In this document: positions 1-12,722 of the stretch, piece after piece
Position numbering within the stretch: position 1 is the stretch's first letter
Layout of the letters: each line of letters starts with the position of its first letter
Assembly: GCA_026413225.1 (NCBI GenBank)
Contig: CM048552.1
Location: forward strand, 45,337,001 to 45,401,000
Direction: 5' to 3'
Origin: Otis tarda
Lineage: Eukaryota; Chordata; Aves; Otidiformes; Otididae
Length of the DNA stretch: 64,000 bases
The notes under the pieces: model-generated
Database searches by the model: none
What the model saw: the letters and a program-made list of their open reading frames with translations, nothing else
Told to the model about the DNA's origin: nothing
Position numbers and translations under genes: made by a program

Positions 1-3000
1 CTTTATGGCTGTTTGCTGTATGTACAAGGAGAGAGGAATTTTTTAAAAAGTGTATTTTTTCATTTTGGTCTGTAAGTATGGACAATAGTCTTGATGCAGT
101 AGCGTATAATCATTAGAAAGGGCTATAGATAGCAGTTTTAGAAACTTAACATGTTTTTCCTTTGTTATAACTTGTGACCTTTTAATCTCTTTGATCCCTT
201 AAACTGTAGGCTGTGTAACCTTGGATTAATAGAAACAAGAAATGCTGTGCATCATCTAATGACACATTTATTCTGGCTACATCAAAGAAGGTTAGATAAG
301 ATCTGTTGTAGGAAGTCTTCTGCGTACTCTATAGGAGCGAAGGCTGCGGCCAAGGATACTGTGACTTCCTTTTGCAAAGAAGGATAAAACTGAGATGGAC
401 TGCCATGCTGGTTTATCTTAAAAAGCTTAGGGAAACCTTGAACACATTTGAAACGATGTTGACAGTGCAAGAGCAGATCTTAAGTGAAACTTCCTTCCCT
501 ACATTCTGACACTGGAAATAATAGTAAGTTACTGAGCATTGGTGTATGGCTCGCAGCTAATTTTAGATTGAAAAGCTGCTGTTTAGTTCACTTGTCTTTG
601 ACGCTGGGGTGCTCAAAATTCTCTTCAAGCAAAGGTGGTAAGCAGTGTTTTTGTCTTCCATCTGAAGCTGAAATAGTGGTAATATTACTACTTTTCAATA
701 TGTGTTGCTGTTGTTTAGCCTTGAGGTTTCATTATATCCTGTAATATGAATAGATGGCAAATGTGGCTTATGAGAATAATATTTTTATGGTTTGGAGATA
801 GTGCAAAACTGGCAAAATAAGTTCTAAGACATAGTCAGTGAGCCCTCTTTAACCATTTGTGGTACTCTTCATCTTTAAATAAAATTACTTCCTCTCTTGT
901 AACCTTAGAAGCTGATACATTTTTTTTTTTCTGTAACCTTGCAGAACAGGAACCTACAGATATTATGCAAAACCATTTGGAATGTAGTGAATTATTTAAA
1001 AAATATTATGTACAGGGGGAGAAAGGCCAGTCACTTTTTATGTAGAATTTTCAAGGTGCTTGTAGTTGGCTGGAATTCTTGTATGTAGGTACCACGTGGA
1101 CAACAGCTGGCCTTAATGTTAGACTGGATCTTCTGTCCTCTGTTTGTAGCTCTTTCCTCCTACCCTTGGCACAGGGAAAAGCGACATCTGCATTGAACAG
1201 CCATCCCAAGGCTTCGTGCAGTGTGACAAAACTGCCCCGCAGTGAAATGCTTCTCCTTTGGCATCTTGGATCAGTCATACGTTGGTCAATATTATTGGAT
1301 GTAACAAATCTGTGATGATGTTCACATCTGATTGATGGCTTTTAAGGAACCTGTGCAAAAGTGCATTTTTCTGTTATGTCATTCTGTTATGAATGACATT
1401 CATGGGGATGCTCTGCTGCCTCACTTAAAAGGTAGGCTTGATGGAGTACAGAGAAGGTACCAAGCTAATAAAGTACTTTATATCAGCCAATGGAATTGAT
1501 GATTGTTGAATATCTTCCATGATAATAGCTGAATGTAACAGGTATTTTATCTTATAAGAGAATGTGTAGTGATTGTCATGAGTAACAATGAGATGATGTT
1601 ATGAGTGTTAATCATCCTGTGCATAAAGTTGTTTGACAGCTGGCCTGGCCTGAATCAGCATTTTTCTTTAATCTCTCAAAGTGTACTAAAGGGATTCTAC
1701 TCCCCTCCCATTCCCAGTGACTAAATATCTTATCAGAGATCAGTCTTTGCATCTATTAGGAAGAAAAATAACCAGTGTGGGAAGGAAGTGAGTTTCCTGT
1801 ACCTGGGCCCTTAGGATAGGACGAGACTAGAATAACTTTTAGATGAGAGAGATATCCTTCAGGATGTAGAGGAGAGGAAAAAATTGACTTAGAAAAATTC
1901 AATCATGCAGCCTAGAATTTTTGTAATGAATATTTCCAGAGGTAAAGTAGACAGGATAACAGTTAAAGAATTCAGTTCAAAAGTGGTTTTGCAAAGCTGC
2001 TCGTGGGAGAAGTGAGGACAGACTGCTATTTTTGCTGTGGCATTTTACTAAGTACAGATCTTTAGCTTTGGCATTTCTTATCTGGAAAATCTATTCTTAG
2101 TTTAAACCTAAATAACAAAACTCATACGCACGCACTGAAGTACTGGTTGTATATTACAGTTAGTGTGTAAAAGTGCCTACAGTAACAAAGGATTTAAAAT
2201 AAATAAAATATTTCAGAATTTTTCATGGCATTAGGACTCCTGTTACCTCGGAGCGATAACTTCTCATCTCTGTTCATCGTGGCTGAAAATGCTTCTGATT
2301 CATTTGGCACTTCATTTCTGAAGTGGAAGCTCTCAGTAGCCAAACTGTGATCCAACTATCTCCGGTTTGAGATGAGAATTTTTAACCAAGTTTTTAATGT
2401 ACTTCAGGGAACTTTGAGTTGTAAAGATGGTATGATAATTCTTTAAAATTTCATCTTTCATAGTGTTCAATGTCAAACTGTATTCTGAAGTTCCTTTAGA
2501 GTCCAGTGTAAACTATTAGGTAAGTTTATGTAGAAGCTAATCACATTATGAAGTACTTCTAATCACTTAAGCTTCTCGGTAGTAAACATAAATGGTATTC
2601 TTAATCTCCAGGCTAGATCACTGTGAAGAGTAGATCAAAATACAGTTAAGATTGTCTATATTAAAAGCATCTTTCCACTGATACTAGTTGAAATGGTGCA
2701 AATGATTGCAGTGGTTGTGGGTCAGTGCTAGTCGTTTAGAGCAAGTTCTTCATTTATTTTGGCTGGTCAAGGAAGTTAGAGCTGCTCAAGGAATCTGACT
2801 TTAGTATTTTGATTTAGTACAGAATGGAATGAAAACTATTTTGTAAACTAGGTATACCAAGAAAGGAATTCAGTCCTAAAAAGATTTCTGTAAACAAAAA
2901 AGCAAAAGCAAAGACTTAATGAGTTTATTGGGTATTTGTGAGATCATTTAGACAAATTTTGTCTAATGTCGTGAAAAGTATCTTTGGCACTTCCTAATTC

Positions 3001-6000
3001 ATTAAGTTTGTACCTCTGTGATGCTTGTGACACCGGTGATAGGAACAGAACAAAACTTTTCTTACAATATGTTTTTTTTATCAAAAAGCTTTTTAGAGTG
3101 AAAAAGCTGTTTATTCCTCCACTCCCCTTTTTCTAAGTTCTCTCTGTAGCACTGAAAGCCCCTTCTCCTTCAAATACCACAGAATCACAATTTGATAATT
3201 TCCTTTCTGAGCTTCTTCTCTTTGTTTAAACAGATGAAAAAAAGAAAAAGCAAATACAGCTCTTTGCAGCAGATGACTCCAGCCAGTGTGTTTAGAGGGA
3301 GCTTAACTGCTGGAGAGCTCTTCTGTTCGTTACTGATTCATTGTAGAACAACTCTTCCTGAAGCACTCATAGTGCTTGTGGGATGTGATTCATGGGACTT
3401 ACTGGTTTCAAGTTTTTGTCCTGTACTCTTGTAACCTTAACATGAGTTCCGTGCCAACAAGAACTGTAAAAAATGAATGTTTTGCTGCAGTCAGGAGGGT
3501 ATATAGACAGTTTGGGTTGATGATACTGAACCAATCAAGCATTTTTAGAGTGGTCAGGGTTGTTGGGTTTGCGAGTGTCTACCCTATTACTCTCGTAAAA
3601 CTGAAGGAGTGGGACATAGGCTATGAATATTTGCAGTATTCTGTGGGTGTGTTCATGTATGTGGTCACTGCAAGACTAGGTAGAAATATCTGGTTACCTT
3701 CTTGTATGATGTTTCATTGATCTTTTGTCTTGGAAGCTGTGGCCCTCTTATGAGCAGCACTTAAAGGATGACAAGATAAAGCTTGGGAATCGTGCTGTAT
3801 TGTTTACTTTTATCTGGGTACAAAAACGTTCTTCAGTGACTGAGATTAATAGGAGACATTTCATTCTTCTAAAAAAATAAATTCTGGCAAAACTTGCAAA
3901 CTTCTGTAATTTACTTCATTTCAGAGATTTGCTAAGTGATAACAAACAGGATGGAAGGACTGTTGTAAGTCATAGTGTTGGAATAGATTGTTACCATTTA
4001 CTGTGCAGTTTGCTGGCAGGGCTGAGTTAAGATGCCATTTAAGTAGTAAGCATAATTTTCAGTATCGACAGTGTTACTGAAGGCTTTTTGATCATTTTGC
4101 TGTCCTAAACAGTCTACCACATAATTTATATCTCAGTCTCTGGACACCAGGAACATTAGAAAATATAATAAAAATAGCGTAAGGTTTCTGAGTAGCACTC
4201 TAAAAAATTGAATTCTAAAATAAATTTCCATTTTTAATTCTTAGTTAAGAAAATGTCCTTAAATTCAATTAATCCTGTGATTTAATATTCTTTTTCTTCC
4301 ACATGGCAATGTGTAAGCAGCTACTGTCAGATTTCCTTCTTAGTTTGTGACTTGGATGGATGGATCAATGGCTGCAGCAACTTGCTGAGTAACTTCAGAA
4401 TGCTTTGGTTATGGATTTTACTTTTTTACTTGACAGGAACTTTTAGTCTGTAGCTGATTTGTGCCATGAGGTTCTTATGTGGCATGGAAACACTGATTCA
4501 ATACAAACTGGACAACAAATTCTCCCAAAGAGAAAGAAACAGAGCTGTGTAAAACCTGCAGAGTCCAGAGCAGCTGAGTTTTACAAGCTGAGCTATTCAA
4601 TTTGGAATTGTGGTGAAGTGACCTCCACCATTTGTGGCTGTTTTTCCTTACTGGAAATGTTGGGCTCAAATCATGTTTACTACAACAATGTGTGTTAGGT
4701 GGCTGATCTGGTGGGATTCATCTGCTTCGCATATGAGTATGCAACCACAAACCATACGCTCTTAGCTGTTCAGTACATCTCTCAGGGGTTTTGAGAGCTG
4801 AGAAGGAATCATTAGCCTCAAAAAATGAGACAGAGGTGGGGAAAATGTCTCTGCAATGCTCTGTTTCATCAGAGGGTTTTGCATAGTAAGTATACATACC
4901 ATGTTAAATAAGGTTGTAGCAAAATATGTACCTATAAATCTCAATAGCTCTCTGCCAGTCTGACTTGGAGAAGAATTTTATCATGTCTCAGCTATAGTGA
5001 TTTGGTCAGATATTAAGGGCACATCAACCTGAACATTTAATATAAGTAGAAACACTAGTGCGTTTTCTCTATAGTTGTAATAAATTGCTGATGCTTTGGA
5101 AGAAGGTGAAATCTCCCTCCTCCACATTAATCTAAATTAATTAATCTTCCTGGCCTATTAGCAAGAGGAATAGTGGAGCATGGAAGGTTGCCACCTTCCT
5201 TTAATGTCTTGTGTAGTAGTTTTCAGTGCCTTTTTGCTGCCTGATTTACCCTTTCTCTAATTCTTCTCTCTCTTGTGTGTGGGCTGCTTGGGGCTCATAT
5301 TGCTATGTATACCTGAAAATCCTCCACCGTTACAATTATTAAACCTGTTAATCAGGCTGGGACAGATGAGCTGCACTCTTATAACTGCACTGTACAGCTT
5401 AGGAGAGGCAAAAAGGGCTCCATATAGCAAGAGATAAAATTTTCAGAGGAAGTGCTCTGAACCTTTCTAAATAAGTTCTTTAGTCGTCCTGGTGATTGGT
5501 GGAGTGGCTTGGTCTGTGTGGAAGAGGTAAAAATAAATGAGACTTTACCCAATTAAGTATTCTTGGATGTGATCTGTAGTTCATAGGTGCAGTAAGGCTT
5601 AGATTGTATTCTTAAATTGACACCAATTTCTTTGCTATATAACTTTATTCAGGACATGGTGTGTGCTCCATTGTGTGCATGAATCTGGAAAAAAAGGCAT
5701 TCTGATAAGCATCAGAGTATCTCCATATTTGAGATTTTTTTAAAAAAGAATTTGCAGACAGAATTGTACCTCAAGGTCAGCTGTCGGACAAAGCAAATGG
5801 TAAAAATGGGTGGCAGAGAAGTGAAGAGTTTGTCTTTGCAAGACCGGGTTATTGTCTGCCGCGTGGTGAATGAAACTGCTGTCACTGAATTGTGAGAGTG
5901 TTGCACCTTGCTGTTCCTGGCCTACGCTCTTCGTGGCATATTAATTTTGCAGATTTGCTCTCAGCATGGACAGAAGGGAGAGTGATTAGGGGCTGCTTTT

Positions 6001-7843
6001 TTTTTTTTTTCACTTTAGCATCAGAGCACACATAATTTCATAAAATGAAATATAGATGGGACAAAAATAGTGTGCTTGGTCTCCATCGGCCTTTTCCTGT
6101 TACTGTAGACAACCAGAATCTTTAAATCCTTTTTTTTTTTTTTGGTAACTTTATCAAATACTCACAGTATATGGTATTGGCTACCCAGGATCAAGACTGA
6201 ATAATCTTTGTACTTGTATGGAAATATCTGTTCTTGGTCTTTTACTTCCAACTCCTGCTTCTATATAAAATGCAATGCGACTGTGATTATCAGGCTGTGT
6301 CAACATGGTCGCTGATATATGTCCAGATTTGTAAATGACTCTGTTGGATAAATCCAGGAATAAACACCTGAGTGGAATGACTACAGAAGGCAAATGAGAT
6401 GTATTTTATTGCCTTTAGCAAGCTAAGGCTGCTAACTTGGTATTTTGTAGATGAGCAATAAAATAAGCATTTGACCAAAAGCTGACAATGGAAATCATAG
6501 CCTATGCGGATGTTGGTCAGTACTACTCCTTGGGCTGGAGGTTTTCTAACAAGCCAAGTTGTGAAAGTAGTTCTTAAAATGGATGGTAAGGAGAATGAAA
6601 AGTTGGAGGGATGAGCTTAAAGTTCATTAAAACAGTAGAATTTCATTAAAACAGTAAAATACTTGGACTCCTCAAATTACTTTTAATGGATGCTAAAAAT
6701 CACAACTTCATTTTAAAATTTAAAAAAACTGAAAGCACACTCAAGAGCATCGTAGCTAGTATACATAACCAGGTGCTGATAGCTGTTATCTCCCAGATAA
6801 TAAATTTGTAACTCTTTTGGAAGTGGTTGCTGTTTTTTAATGTGATTTCTAGAAGCTGGGAAGGAATGTGTTTCTGCATCATCTCAACGGAAAGAGATGA
6901 TGAAGGCTGGGGGATTGGTGAAGTTGTATAGCTGGCGAAGAGCTGTGCAGGCTTTGGTTGAATGTGGGTTCTATGAGATAATAGCACAACAGACTATAAA
7001 AATGACCATTTCCAGCTGTGCATTTTATAAATTAACCTTTTATACTGCCAGATATTTAGTCAGAGTAAGTGGGCTAGGAAGAAACTTTTTTTTTTTTTTT
7101 TGAAGGTGCTTGAAGACTGAAACATTTCAGAATAGAAGCATTAGAAGCATTGAGCTTCGTTGTATTGAAGCTTGGCAAGTCTTAGGAAATTTTGAAAATC
7201 TACTTTACCAGAAAGTTATGAATGCAGATCTTACTAAGCAGTTGCATTTTGTTGGCAAAAATAATTTGTTATTTAAGTAGGTGAGAAACATATTGCATTT
7301 AGAAATTTTTCAGTTAAAAACTCTTGTCGTTTATCAGAGGATAAAGCATAGGTGCATTGTTCAAGGCTGTCATTGCCACCCTGGCAATCAGTTCCTATCT
7401 TACAGATGCTCCCATTTCTCCCCCTACTTGACTTACCATCTTAGTTTAACATTTTTTAAATTGCAAGCACAAACATAGAATTTGCCTAGTATATACTTTG
7501 TCTTCTGAAATTTGAGAATATACATTTTTATTTATCTCAGAACACTAAGAGGTGACATACAGTATTTAAAAAAATGGCCATTCCTATAAAATGTCATCAG
7601 TATTTTTTCCAGTAAGATGATGGTCATTTGGTTACCCATTGAGGTAATTTACTTCCAAAATAACTGATTTATAAGTAGAAACAGCGCAAAAATTGCTCAT
7701 TTCCTAATTCAGTAACTTTTTTTTTATATGTTCAAGTAAGCAGACTAACAGCTGATCTCAGTACTTGAAAAAATCAAATGCCCTATCTCCAATTTCTAGA
7801 GATCACAGAATCTGTTTAGTCATCTTCTGATGATGAAACATCA
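1..7843 (+). other. Intronic DNA, part of TMTC2 intron 1
   Basis: AT-rich non-coding DNA with no recognisable exon, RNA gene or transposon. It has short homopolymers (T runs near 5998, 6129 and 7086) and one 15-bp duplication (6623-6656). The open frames here, the longest being 114 codons at 3376-3720, have no recognisable protein features and look like chance. Assignment to intron 1 is inferred from the downstream exon 2 and the absence of any exon-1 sequence (expected to encode a Met-initiated first TM helix ending in a CYDD motif). An intergenic position cannot be excluded for the left edge. Confidence 0.6.
6623..6656. repeat. Short tandem duplication (15 bp, period 19)
   Basis: TTCATTAAAACAGTA occurs exactly at 6623-6637 and again at 6642-6656. 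This looks like a local slippage duplication with no sign of function. Confidence 0.85.
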
Positions 7844-8297
7844 GGGTCCAGAGGAGGGCCACGAAGATGATCAGAGGGCTGGAGCACCTCTCCTATGAGC
7901 ACAGGCTGAGAGGGTTGAGGCTGTTCAGCCTGGAGAAGAGAAGGCTCCAGGGAGACCTTATAGCAGTCTTCCAGTACCTCAAGGGGGCCTACAGGAAAGA
8001 CAGGGAGAAACTCTTTAGCAGGGCCTGTTGTGACAGGACAAAGGGTAATGGTTTTAAACTAGAAGGAAGCAGATTCAGACTTGATATAAGGAAAAAAATC
8101 TTTACAATGAGGGTGATGGAGCACTGGAACAGGTTGCCCAGAGAGGTGGTTGATGCCCCATCCCTGGAAACATTCAAGGCCAGGTTGGGCTGGGCTCTGA
8201 GCAGCCTGATGGAGATGTCCCTGCTTCTTGCAGGGGAGTTGGACTAGATGACCATTAAAGGTCCCTTCCAACTCTAATGATTCTATGATTCTATGAA
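7844..8297 (+). mobile_element. CR1 non-LTR retrotransposon, 5'-truncated 3' end, sense
   Basis: CR1 moves by target-primed reverse transcription and is usually 5'-truncated, as here. The copy starts inside the distal ORF2 region and runs through to the 3' terminus, where ATTCTATG-type octamers repeat at about 8277-8296. The last 126 codons of ORF2 (7867-8247) are still open and show the conserved C-terminal pattern: GLEHLSYEHRLRGLRLFSLE, LFSRACCDRTKGNGFKL, EHWNRLPREVVDAPSLE. The lack of stops or frameshifts over 381 nt suggests a fairly recent copy. It lies in the gene's sense direction, within the intron. There is no complete reverse transcriptase or endonuclease, so it cannot move itself. 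Confidence 0.95.
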
Positions 8298-8941
8298 ATG
8301 TAGGCAGCCATGATGTGTTGATGTGTCTTGTGATGGACTGAAGGCTGCTCATCCTCCAGATCAAGCTAGCAGACTTTGCTATGACTTCTTACAGCAAGTT
8401 CCTACACTGGTATACCTATAGTATTTAGGGTTTTTATGCCAAAAATAGAAGCAAATATTTGATTCTTGCAATACTTAATTTCTTAAAAGCTTCTGATTTG
8501 CTAGGATGTAATATTTTCTAATAATGTTTTGAACTAAGCAGAGGTCTGAGCTTTCTGTAGAGTTCTTGGTTTTGCATGATTTACACAAACAGCTTTGCTA
8601 AGTAATTACTTGAAAATTTGTGTGTACTAATTCTTCCTGAAAATATTGAGTGGAATATTAATTGGATTGTTTCACTTTGACACATGACTTGAATCACATG
8701 TGTTGAGCTTTTGTGAGTATAAGCAGGTTTCCTTTGTCTGCAACAGCTTGCTCACAGTTTGCATTATTTGATGTAGTTTTTGGAGACTGCAAGAATATTT
8801 GCCTATAGGGTTTCAAATGAAATTAGTTTTCTACAGCTGTTGGCCTGCTGATGCCAAGAGTCCACAGATTAAACTATTCCTTTCTGTTGTAAAGAAAGAT
8901 CTGTAAGCATGCTTCTAACTCCTCACCCTCACCTCCCTCCA

Positions 8942-8960
8942 CCCCTCCCCCCACCCACCC
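8942..8960 (-). other. Predicted G-quadruplex on the minus strand (single-base loops)
   Basis: The + strand reads CCCC-T-CCCCCC-A-CCC-A-CCC. The minus strand therefore has four G-runs of at least three, separated by loops of one base each, which is the loop pattern known to give the most stable quadruplexes. More C-runs sit just upstream (8926-8939). Folding in the cell is inference. Confidence 0.75.
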
Positions 8961-11344
8961 GCAAAAAACCGACTGTTGGTGATGTCTGTATCTGAGAATG
9001 AAAGAAAAATCTGTTTAATTATACTCAAGAAAAAATATGACCTTCTCTAAGTTAAAAGTCGCTGTTAAATTTGTAGATCTTGTTCCCATCAACTGTCTAT
9101 GTTAAATCATTTAACAGTTCTAGCTTTGTATTTAGGCTAGGAAAAAATAGTTCTGTCAAAACAGTATCATGCAAATATCCAATAAGCAGAGACTGAACTT
9201 TTGAATCTTAAAATTAGTTTGGTCAGTTTCTGGTGTGCATTGCGTGAACAGGCTCATAACAGGATTTTAGGATCCTGCAGTAAGAAAGAGGACGGGAAAT
9301 AATTCATCCTTCCTACAGATATCGCCAGAACATGCGTGTGCAGGTGTCTGACACGTGTTTTACACACAATCTTTACGAACCTTATAAGCCTTTGTGCTTC
9401 TCTCTTTCAAACGATGTGTGTGCAAATTAGGGCAGAATAATTAAAATCCATTTATGCATGCATGGGTGCACATACATTCGCTATCCCCTATGTGTATGTT
9501 TACAAAGACTTTTTGGCAACTAAAACCTATTATCTGAATTTTATTGCTGTTTTAATTTTAATGTTCCTGTGTTAGGTATACAAACCTGCCTTATTAGCAG
9601 CTAGATGGCTAAGAGAGGTAATGCTATAAATTTATGTACTGCAAAAGGAGACTCAAGTTGTCTAGTTTCTAATTCCTGCTTCTTTCTCTCTTTCGATGGT
9701 TTATTTTAATACTCTTCATTTAGCAAGTGCGGAAAGCAGCGATACTTAATACAGCTCACCCACACTAATGAAGCTGGCAACCAAAGAATTTGCATGCTAT
9801 AATGAGGTGCTTGTGTACAGTAAGTTTTAAAAGATGAATATATAATGAATTGTATTGGAAAAAAGGTATGGTGGGAACAGATAATGTGCAGTCTGTAAAG
9901 ACTGCTGAATGTTTTCCCTCTGAGGACGGTACAGTTTCATCAAAAATTTTAAATTTGCTTTTTTCAATCTCATTCAGACAATGGAAAGAGTTCTCATTTC
10001 TTTGCTTCTTGTCATGTGATTAAATACTAATATATATTGTATTATACTTTATTACAACAGATTAAACTCTCATGTAAGTCCAAGAAACAGGTTAAATGCC
10101 TATTGACTTAATTACATTAAGTATCAGAAAAAATTAATTAAACCCTGAATTTGCTCCAGGGAAAAAAAATCTTGTGGAGTTCAGAGCTGATGTTGATGTA
10201 CTATAAACAGAGGAAGCAAGCAAGTTCCAGAGGAAGATTGCTCCGGCGGAGCTAGCTCATTCCAGGTTTGAGCTTGTTGCAGTAATGACCTGGAGTGCAT
10301 CCCAACCACTATTCATCAGAAATCTAAACAATTATGTTATGATAACAGGATGAAATGAAGAGTGATATCACATTGGCTGGGAGAATCTCAGCAGAGCTTG
10401 GGTGCAAGTCTAAAGGATTTAAGTCTTCATTACGTGCACTTTGCAGAGAGGGTTAAGCGCTGAATGGACTTTGAGACGTGGATGTTTTCCAGGCCAGGTT
10501 AAGCCAGGCTGCCTGAAAGACTTTTGTATATTCATGTTGTTACCTCCTCATGGCTTGAGTTTGAGTAAAGCAGAGGCAGAAGGACTTTCAGTGTCTTGTC
10601 AGTATTTCTTGACTGAGCAGTAACCTTTTTCCCTTTGTATTGTTGGTTAAAAAAGACTCAAAACATTAACAAAAGGGGCAGGTGCCATTGGGAACTGTAA
10701 CCTGGTTGTATTCTCTAGGTCACTTTTTTTTTCTTTCGTTGGTCTTGAAGTTCCTCAGATCAACCTTGTTAGAGCTCTCAAGGTTGAAAGAACTGTCAGA
10801 CCTTGAAGAGGAGATAAGGGTTAGAAACATGGGTAATGTCTGAAATAGAAGTTTATGGTAAAGATTTTGATAGCTGAGTAAATAAAAATTTTGAAGCTTC
10901 ATGTTGATGCAGAACTCCCTACAAGTTGGCAGTCTCTCTTGTTTAGGGAAATAAATAGAATTTATGTTGATACTTAAATTTCAAAGCACTTTGCATGTTA
11001 CAGGGATGTCTTTTGATCTATATACAGAGTATTTGAAACTTTGAATGCAAATGTTACTCCTTGCTGTTACTAAATTAATAGGAAGGAATGAACATAAAAG
11101 CAATTAGCATCTTCATGTCCCCAGTCTAAATTCAGCTATCCAGAGGAACTGCTTTGCGTAAACAGTATGAATCAAAACTTCTTCCTGTGTGCAGAAGAAG
11201 AGCTGTCAGTGAAATCAAAAGACCTAATGCTGAACATACTGGTATAGAGGTTTTTTCTCTCTTTGAAGATAATGAAATATAAGCAACTGCAAATACATGT
11301 AGGACTTTAGTGAAAGAAAATAAAATTCTTATTTACCTACTTGC

Positions 11345-11472
11345 AAAAAAGTGAAGGAAAAAAAAAAAAAGGAAAACCAAACCAAGCAAAAAAACCCGCA
11401 AACCACAAACCCAAAAAATCAACCAACCAAAAAAACCACCCCCAACCAACCAAATCCAAAACCTCCTAAAAC
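11345..11472. repeat. A/C-rich low-complexity tract
   Basis: The stretch is dominated by A-runs separated by C, CC or CCC, with motifs like AACCAACC and AAAACC and almost no G or T. It resembles the degenerated A-rich tracts common in bird genomes. The open frame across it (Lys/Asn/Pro/Gln-rich) is a composition artefact. Confidence 0.85.
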
Positions 11473-12700
11473 AATCTATTTTTTCAAGGTATCTTGGGAA
11501 TTTTGGATATACTCTGTAATCTGGTTGTGCAACCGTTGCTCATTTTACAGCTTTATTAAGGGACCTGATCTACCTGGATACATAAGAAACTTGCCAATTA
11601 ATTTTCCTTCTTGGAGCTGCAGTCTGTCATTCAGAATTCCTTGTGATCACACTCACCTAATCTGAATTGAATTTACAAGAACAAAGAATTGAAACTATTT
11701 ACTTCCTCCCTAGAGACCTCCTGTACAGTAAGGCTGATTTTACTTAATCAAAATCAGGCCTCATGAATTTAAGCAAAAACTGGGATTTCAAAAGTGGATG
11801 CTACGTTGTCTAGAAGAAAAACATGAGTGAAACACTATGCTGCGTTCAATCTGTCTTTGGGCCATAAGATGCAAAATACGAGTTCAGGAAAGGGAGGTAG
11901 GGTGTTTAGCAGTCACAAGGTCAAGTTTGCTAATAAGTTAATTAAATTCTGTTTATGGATGTTCTTTTGTAAAGCAGTTTATTTAAGAAAGGAATGTGCC
12001 AAGAAAGCTGTACCAACCACAGGCAAAATCACTTGTCATTAAAGAAGTAGAGAAGAACACTTCCTTGCAGGTAAGGTGGAGGTAAAGCAGAGTCCGAGTT
12101 AAAACCCTCACCACTCAACAAGTTGTCCATTGCAGCTCTTGGTCCTGGAACTCTGGAAAAAATGAACTGTACATTTTCTTCCATTAAGTGACTGAGTGGG
12201 ACTAATAGTATTTGTACTGTGGAAAGGAAAGGCATTACTGAACCTCTGGAAATAACTTGTAAATTGTATTTCTGACAAAATGTGCAAAATTGCCCTTTTT
12301 TCCTTTAAAAGTGTTCTTGGTGTTTTTTTTTACCAACGTGTGATGGATATGATGTGTGTATTTACTGCATGAACAGCTATAGAAACATATAGCAAATTCA
12401 GACATGCTTTGTCCTTGGTAGCTACTTGAGTGAAATGGGCAGAACTGCATGATATTTAACAAGTTTTTGGACGGGGTTCAATGTGCCGCAAGGTGTGTTT
12501 GCAGTGTGATGTGCTGTGAACGGGGATTGTGTGCGTGTGCCGGCAGTGGAACTGTCTCATTTACAAGAGGTACCTAAAGAGTAATGATAATTCATAATGT
12601 AAAGTAGAAACCATTCAAGGTAATGTTACACATCATGATCATCAGTATCCTTTATCTCTTATTTATATGCTTTTACTGCACCTTCCCCTCCTAAAATAAG

Positions 12701-12722
12701 GTTGGACACCTTGGTGTCCAAC
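12701..12722. repeat. Perfect inverted repeat, 10-bp arms, 2-base spacer
   Basis: GTTGGACACC, then TT, then GGTGTCCAAC: the arms are exact reverse complements. The pairing stops immediately outside. It could extrude as a very tight hairpin or be a dyad binding site; neither is shown. Confidence 0.9.

Noticed and set aside
3376-3720. 114-codon open frame
   Set aside because: No recognisable domain and no splice-site or promoter context. Chance frames of this size are expected in 64 kb of AT-rich DNA on six frames.
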